DNA of 64,000 nucleotides from Streptosporangium carneum. Lineage in GTDB: Bacteria > Actinomycetota > Actinomycetes > Streptosporangiales > Streptosporangiaceae. Shown in pieces: positions 59,606 through 64,000 of this stretch. Under the pieces are notes generated by a model. That model was not told where the DNA came from. It made no database searches and saw only the letters and a program-made list of their open reading frames with translations. Made by a program: the position numbers and the translations under genes. The stretch is from the NCBI RefSeq assembly GCF_027922005.1, contig NZ_BSEV01000012.1, positions 59,431 to 123,430 of the forward strand. Direction: 5' to 3'. The stretch's first letter is position 1, and every line of letters starts with the position of its first letter.

Positions 59606-62275
59606 TCAGCAGGTCCCTCTCGGACGTGCCCTGGTGGCGAGGTCGACCTGGCCGGCGGTGCCGTCGGCCCAGACCACCTGGGTGCCCTCGACCGCCGCGA
59701 ACTGGGCCTGCTCACCCCGGTTGCACGTGACCCGCACCGGTGCGCCGCCCTTCGCGGGAATCTGGGTGAGCTTGGGCAGGGTCTCGTTGCCGATCACCCA
59801 CAGGTCCGTGTGGACGCTGTAGGTGACGGCCTCGTCCGTGGCGTCCACGTCCAGCAGCTCTGGAGCGGACGCGTCGTCGGGGGTCAGGGCCGCCGGGGCG
59901 CCGCCGTCCGCCTTCGCGCGCATGATGCCCTGCCTGCCGTCCCGCTGGGCGTCCTGCAGCCAGACCAGGTGGGAGCCGGTCAGCACGGGGGCGAAGACCA
60001 GTCCGGTCACGCCGGGCGGGCTCGGCGGGGCGGGCAGGTCGCTCTCCCGGCCCGAGGCGAGGTCGCGGGTGGCGATCACCGCGCTGCGGGAGCCGTCCCG
60101 CAGGTGCTGCTTGATGTAGGCGATCCGGCCGTTCTTGATCGTCGCCGCCCTGCCGTACACCTCCGGCTGGGGCGTCACGTTGACCGGGGGCGCCTGGCCC
60201 TTCCTGACCCACAGGTCGTAGCCGTCCGTCGCGGAGTCCCAGAGCGAGTAGGCGACGGTGTCGCCCTCGACGGCCAGGTTGAGGACGTCGCCGTCACCCT
60301 CGTAGACGAGTCTCTGCGGTCGCGAGCGGTCCAGCGGCCTGCTCCACACCTGGCTCTTCCAGCCGGTCCCGGTCTCGGCGTAGGTCAGCCACACCGCGCT
60401 CCTGCCGTCCGTCGCCGGCTCGTAGGCCGAGATCCCGCCCGGCTCGGAGAGCCGCTCGGCCCCGCCGCCGCGCACCCGGCCCGTGTACACGGCGGAGGGC
60501 GCCGAAAGGTCGGCGGAGGAGTTGGTGATCACGTAGCGGTCGCCCGCCGCGTCCGGCTGGGCGTAGTAGTCGGTGAGGCCGCGCAGCAGGACGTCGTGGT
60601 CGGTGGGGATGCCGCGCTCCCAGCCCGGCCTGATGCCGTGGGCGTCGAAGGCGCGCTTGATCGTCAGCAGGTCCCCGGCGCCGAGCCGTGACCGCGCGGC
60701 GGCCGCGAGCACCGCCCGCCTGCCGTCGACGAAGTCGTCCAGGGGCGTCATGTACTCCGACAGCGCCTTGAGCACGATCCTGTCGGCCTTCGGGCCCAGC
60801 TTCTCGCGGATGTCCCACAGGGCGCCGCTGAAGATCGTCGAGTTGACGTGGACGCCCGCGTCGTCGATGCGCCCGGTGGAGCCGATGTAGTCGGCGAGCG
60901 TGGTGCGCCCGTCGTTGAGGTCGCGGAAGGCGCACTCGCGCGGCGTGCCGGTACGGCAGAGCGTCTCGCCCACCAGGCCCGAGTCGGGGTGGGCGGGGTC
61001 GGTCCCCTCGACGTCCGACTGGACGGCGTTGCCGAAGTAGTCGGCGAGGCCCTCGTTCATCGCGCCCGGCTGGCCGAGGTAGACCAGGTTGGCGGTGTGC
61101 TGGACCACGCCGTGGGTCATCTCGTGGCCGACGATGTCCAGCGCCGAGGCCAGCGCGTGATAGCCGTCGCCGCCTCCGCCGTAGACCATCTTCGTGCCGT
61201 CCCAGAAGGCGTTGAAGAACGGCTGGCCGAAGTAGGTGACGTTGACGACCGAGTTGATCGAGCCGCCCCTGCCGTCGAGCCCGTCGCGGCCGAGCCGCCG
61301 GTAGTACTCGTAGACCTGGCCCGCGCCCCAGTGCGCGTCCACCGCGCCGATCTCGGAGGCCGTGCCGGTGAAGGCGGGGGTCTCCGCGGAGACGACGGGG
61401 GTGCCGGGCGGCAGCTTGCCCTGGAACTGTGAGATGTCGCCCCCCTCCGCGTCGTAGGTGACGATCTCTCCCGCGGTGCCGTTCCACATCGCCCGCGCGC
61501 GGTCACGCAGCTCGTACCTCCCGTCGGCCCGCTGGTAGGCGTTCAGCGGCACCGTCCGGTCGTGGGAGGTCGTGCCCGAAGCGGTGACCGGGCCGTCGGC
61601 CGCCGCGCGGATCCGGTTGGTGACGAACAGCACGGTCCCGGTCGCCGCGTTGACGTAGACGTCGGCGAACAGGGGGCGCTGCCCGAGCGCGTCCGTCCCG
61701 GTGACGGCGACCTGCCAGGCCAGCAGGCCCTTGCCGGCCGGGGTGACGATGAGCCCGCCGGAGGTGGCGGTGAGCTCACCCGCGTCGCCGCCCGACTCGG
61801 CCGCGACACGGGACCGGGCGACGTTCAGCGCGAGCCGTTCGGGGAACCTCGGCGTGGTCGAGACGTCCAGGCCGGTGAGGAAACGGCCGCCCGCGCCGGT
61901 GACCCTGTGGGTGTCGCCCTCCTTGCTCATCTGCACGAGGTAGTGGGCGCCGAAAACGCGGACACCCCGATGGCGCTGCTCGAATCGCACGGTTTCATCG
62001 GAACCGTCGCGTGTCACGCCGAGCGGCACGAGCTCGGCGTCGGCGTTCTTTATTCCGTACCGTCCGCCACGGAGGTGATTTCGGGCGACGGCGACGGGGT
62101 CGCCGGCCTTCGGCGCCTCGTTGAGGCCGCTGACGAGTGCCGGGGCGTCGGTTCCCGGGCGGGCCTCCACCTGGGCCGGAGGAGGGTCGGCCGCCTGGGC
62201 GGGGCTCCCCGCCAGGAGGGAGAGCGCCAGGGCCAGGGGGGTGGCCACGGCGAGCAGGGTGGGGGGTCGTAACAC
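59606..62275 (-). CDS. Secreted M4 family metallopeptidase (thermolysin-like)
   Basis: The 889-residue protein has a Sec signal peptide, an FTP propeptide and PepSY-like region (about 60-210), and an M4 catalytic domain with the zinc motif VGHEMTHGVVQHTANL (about 380-395), third ligand Glu in GAMNEGLADYFGN and the catalytic His in DAGVHVNSTI. From about 600 it carries a C-terminal beta-propeller (repeats with SAVWLTYAE, VAYSLWDSATDGYDLWVR, HLVWLQDAQRDG) which is unusual for M4 enzymes. GTG 62275 has AGGAG 5 nt before it. The second codon is TTA (62270-62272). Confidence 0.9.
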   Translation of the reverse strand: MLRPPTLLAVATPLALALSLLAGSPAQAADPPPAQVEARPGTDAPALVSGLNEAPKAGDPVAVARNHLRGGRYGIKNADAELVPLGVTRDGSDETVRFEQRHRGVRVFGAHYLVQMSKEGDTHRVTGAGGRFLTGLDVSTTPRFPERLALNVARSRVAAESGGDAGELTATSGGLIVTPAGKGLLAWQVAVTGTDALGQRPLFADVYVNAATGTVLFVTNRIRAAADGPVTASGTTSHDRTVPLNAYQRADGRYELRDRARAMWNGTAGEIVTYDAEGGDISQFQGKLPPGTPVVSAETPAFTGTASEIGAVDAHWGAGQVYEYYRRLGRDGLDGRGGSINSVVNVTYFGQPFFNAFWDGTKMVYGGGGDGYHALASALDIVGHEMTHGVVQHTANLVYLGQPGAMNEGLADYFGNAVQSDVEGTDPAHPDSGLVGETLCRTGTPRECAFRDLNDGRTTLADYIGSTGRIDDAGVHVNSTIFSGALWDIREKLGPKADRIVLKALSEYMTPLDDFVDGRRAVLAAAARSRLGAGDLLTIKRAFDAHGIRPGWERGIPTDHDVLLRGLTDYYAQPDAAGDRYVITNSSADLSAPSAVYTGRVRGGGAERLSEPGGISAYEPATDGRSAVWLTYAETGTGWKSQVWSRPLDRSRPQRLVYEGDGDVLNLAVEGDTVAYSLWDSATDGYDLWVRKGQAPPVNVTPQPEVYGRAATIKNGRIAYIKQHLRDGSRSAVIATRDLASGRESDLPAPPSPPGVTGLVFAPVLTGSHLVWLQDAQRDGRQGIMRAKADGGAPAALTPDDASAPELLDVDATDEAVTYSVHTDLWVIGNETLPKLTQIPAKGGAPVRVTCNRGEQAQFAAVEGTQVVWADGTAGQVDLATRARPRGTC

Positions 62276-62569
62276 GGATTCTCCTGCGTCTCGAGGATCG
62301 CCGAGACTGATCGAAAGGCGATGGTCATGATCTAGCAGGAGTTTGGCAAAAAATCATGACTTTTGATCACATTTATGGCGTGATAGCTTAAAAGCTGGTC
62401 AAAGAGGAATTAAAGCTTTCTTGATTCCATCGCTCCCTCGCGCCCCGCTCGTGCTCTCCCACAGCGGAAAACCCCTCCGCGGTCTCTTCCACGCGGTGAG
62501 CGAGGTTTTCCCGAGTCGTACCGGGGTGGGAGATGTGCTGGCGCGGCTTCCGGCGTAGGCTCACTGGGC

Positions 62570-63709
62570 GTGGATCTCGACTTCGTCTGTGTGCACGCCG
62601 GGAGGCCGGCCGCCGAGCTGACCCGGAGAGATGTGGCTCGCGCGCTGCTCGCGGTGCCGTCAGGAGTGGCGCTCGTGGCCGTTCCCGACCTGCGGCGGGC
62701 GCTGATCGCGCTGGGCAACCCGCTGTCCCCGCCCTTCTGGGAGTCCACGAAGGCGACGCTCAGCGCGATCGAGTCCGGCGGCGCGACGGTCGGCGACGTG
62801 CAGCGCTGGCTGGAGTCGACCGGCACCGAGCCGCTCCTGCTCACCCGGAGCTTCTTCGTCTGGCCGGAGGAGGACGAACGGGGGCCGATCGCGAGGGAGA
62901 TGTTCCTGAGGCTGGTCGCCTACCTGGAGGAGCGGGTCGCCGCCGGTGAGATCGACCCGGACGCGCTGGCCGTGCGGGACGAGGAGGCCAGGGAGGCCTA
63001 CGAGGACCTGCAGGAGCGCTGGCTCAACAGCCCGTTGCCCGACGGGCGGGTGCCGGGGGTCGCGGTGAGCGACGAGCAGGACGAGGAACTGTTCGCCGCC
63101 TGGGACGAGGAGGAGGCGTTCGCGCTCAGCGAGCTGCGGCGCATCCTGGCCGAGCTGCCCGCCCCCGAACGGCCCGCCGCCGACCTGCGCGCCGCGTGCG
63201 TACGGCTCCGCGAGGTGCTGGCCGGTCCCGGCTATCCGGGCAACGTCCTGCGGGCGTGCGCGGGCTACGAGGGGGAGCCGCTGCCCGCCGACGACGAGGA
63301 GCTCTGGCTGACCGTCACCGCGGGCATCGCGGGACCCATCTCGGACCTGCCGGAGGACGACGACACCCCTGAGGCGTTCTCCGACATGGACGGCGAGCTC
63401 AGCCACGAGGACGCCGTGCTGGCCGCCCTGTGCGCCATCCACCACGCGGACTGGCTCGCCGTGGTGGCGACGCTGGCGAGGCGGGGGCCCGGAGTGCTGG
63501 CGTCGCCCGAGCGGATCGCCCGCTTCATCGCCGAGTCCGAGGACATCGACGTCCAGATGGACGACCCTGAGGACCTGGACGCGGCCGAGACCCTCTTCAG
63601 CTCGGTCACGCCGCTGTGGGCGTGCCTGGGAATCGTGGACAAGAGCGAGGTGCTCACCCCGCTGGGCCGCTGGGGCCTGCCGAAGGCCCTGGAGCGCGCC
63701 TGGTCATGA
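62570..63709 (+). CDS. Conserved hypothetical protein
   Basis: The 379-residue acidic protein has helical N- and C-terminal regions, including AGRPAAELTRRDVARALLAV, RSFFVWPEEDERG, and WDEEEAFALSELRRILAELP. It has no membrane helix and no motif I could name. TAGGCT (about 62555) ends 8-9 nt before GTG 62570, so the mRNA is probably leaderless. The role is unknown. Confidence 0.72.
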   Translation: MDLDFVCVHAGRPAAELTRRDVARALLAVPSGVALVAVPDLRRALIALGNPLSPPFWESTKATLSAIESGGATVGDVQRWLESTGTEPLLLTRSFFVWPEEDERGPIAREMFLRLVAYLEERVAAGEIDPDALAVRDEEAREAYEDLQERWLNSPLPDGRVPGVAVSDEQDEELFAAWDEEEAFALSELRRILAELPAPERPAADLRAACVRLREVLAGPGYPGNVLRACAGYEGEPLPADDEELWLTVTAGIAGPISDLPEDDDTPEAFSDMDGELSHEDAVLAALCAIHHADWLAVVATLARRGPGVLASPERIARFIAESEDIDVQMDDPEDLDAAETLFSSVTPLWACLGIVDKSEVLTPLGRWGLPKALERAWS

Positions 63710-63739
63710 GACGGCGCGAGGCCCGTGGGCGCTTTGCGG

Positions 63740-63940
63740 TCACAGAGACCGGTCTGCGGCGCCCTTGCTCGCGGCGCCCTTGTTCTGCTTCCTCAGCTCC
63801 GCCTCGGACGGAACCTCGATCTTGGAGATCTGCCGCCTCATCGACTTGACGAGGAGGTAGAGGGCCAGCCCCAGCGCGGCCACGACCAGGAACCCCAGGA
63901 GGCCGGGGCTGACGGTGGCGGTGTCGAGTGGTGAATTCAC
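63740..63940 (-). CDS. Small single-pass membrane protein
   Basis: The 66-residue protein has one membrane helix (VSPGLLGFLVVAALGLALYL) followed by a basic tail with KSMRRQISKIEVPSEAELRK. This matches the pattern of small conserved actinobacterial membrane proteins of unknown function. The GTG start has a CAGACT box ending 6 nt upstream on the minus strand, which suggests a leaderless transcript. It converges with the previous gene. Confidence 0.7.
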   Translation of the reverse strand: MNSPLDTATVSPGLLGFLVVAALGLALYLLVKSMRRQISKIEVPSEAELRKQNKGAASKGAADRSL

Positions 63941-64000
63941 ACCTCAAGTCTGCCACCGCCACCCCGTGGTCCCGCCGTCGGCGTGTCGGCGGGCCGCCCA

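Overview
This window is a piece of a high-GC actinobacterial chromosome. The gene families present (PadR with a HAAS membrane protein, HxlR, Lrp/AsnC, XRE-DUF5753 with DUF397, DUF6879, DUF6292, DUF4287), the many GTG starts, and many starts that look leaderless (a TANNNT box 6-8 nt before ATG or GTG) point to the Streptosporangiales, for example Nonomuraea, Streptosporangium or Microbispora relatives. The order is an inference; no species-level marker is present.

Layout. 1-8.6 kb: the 3' end of a Ppx/GppA phosphatase, a secreted protein with four Ig-like repeats behind a folded 5' leader, a PadR/HAAS pair, a family-5-like uracil-DNA glycosylase, a type II NADH dehydrogenase behind a perfect Rex-type operator, a tRNA gene with a UAA anticodon but a short (class I) variable loop, an HxlR regulator, a Bax inhibitor-1-like membrane protein and a DUF4287 protein. 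8.6-18.3 kb: a PPOX-type flavin/F420 oxidoreductase, a thiolase, a beta-propeller lipoprotein, a membrane SGNH hydrolase and the reverse trans-sulfuration genes (cystathionine beta-synthase and a MetB-like enzyme), with an orphan histidine kinase and tandem/palindromic repeats between those two. 18.4-21.0 kb: a compact RiPP cassette of precursor peptide, MvdD-like ATP-grasp ligase and PpiC-related maturation protein, with a 35-residue membrane peptide gene beyond it on the other strand. 21.3-27.7 kb: a DUF6292 protein, a MoxR-ATPase/VWA pair, a FIST sensor protein and a ROK sugar kinase. 27.8-30.3 kb: the first XRE-DUF5753/DUF397 cassette, with DUF6879.

30.4-37.0 kb holds an alpha/beta hydrolase, an AAC(2')-type aminoglycoside acetyltransferase, a Tat-exported family-8 polysaccharide lyase with a TTA codon in its signal peptide, and a P450/TetR pair. 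37.2-40.4 kb holds the most striking unit: a small two-helix membrane protein and a STAND (NB-ARC-TPR) ATPase, in overlapping genes, that share the same short G-x-x-G-hydrophobic-N-Q-V-x-x-D-Q motif, at the C-terminus of the first and the N-terminus of the second. This is the arrangement expected of NLR-type proteins that trigger an effector through an amyloid-like signalling motif. 40.4-42.4 kb is a second XRE/DUF397 cassette next to an RsbW-like ATPase.

42.5-48.3 kb contains a 46-bp perfect palindrome, an HSL-type esterase, about 1.1 kb of non-coding DNA with hairpin repeats, an anchored hypothetical protein, a MerR regulator and a methyltransferase that have both lost their 5' ends at one shared GACGTC junction, a dual-specificity-type phosphatase and a secreted SGNH lipase. 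48.5-64 kb is mostly conserved metabolism and envelope genes: threonine ammonia-lyase, an M1 peptidase lipoprotein, an RDD protein, HppD with a divergent Lrp/AsnC regulator, a class A penicillin-binding protein, a DUF255 thioredoxin-fold protein, an AlaA-like aminotransferase, a secreted M4 metallopeptidase with TTA as its second codon, and two hypothetical proteins.

Putative defence or signalling genes (STAND pair, XRE-DUF397 cassettes, RiPP cassette, AAC(2')) are scattered among housekeeping genes. No integrase, transposase or CRISPR array was seen.
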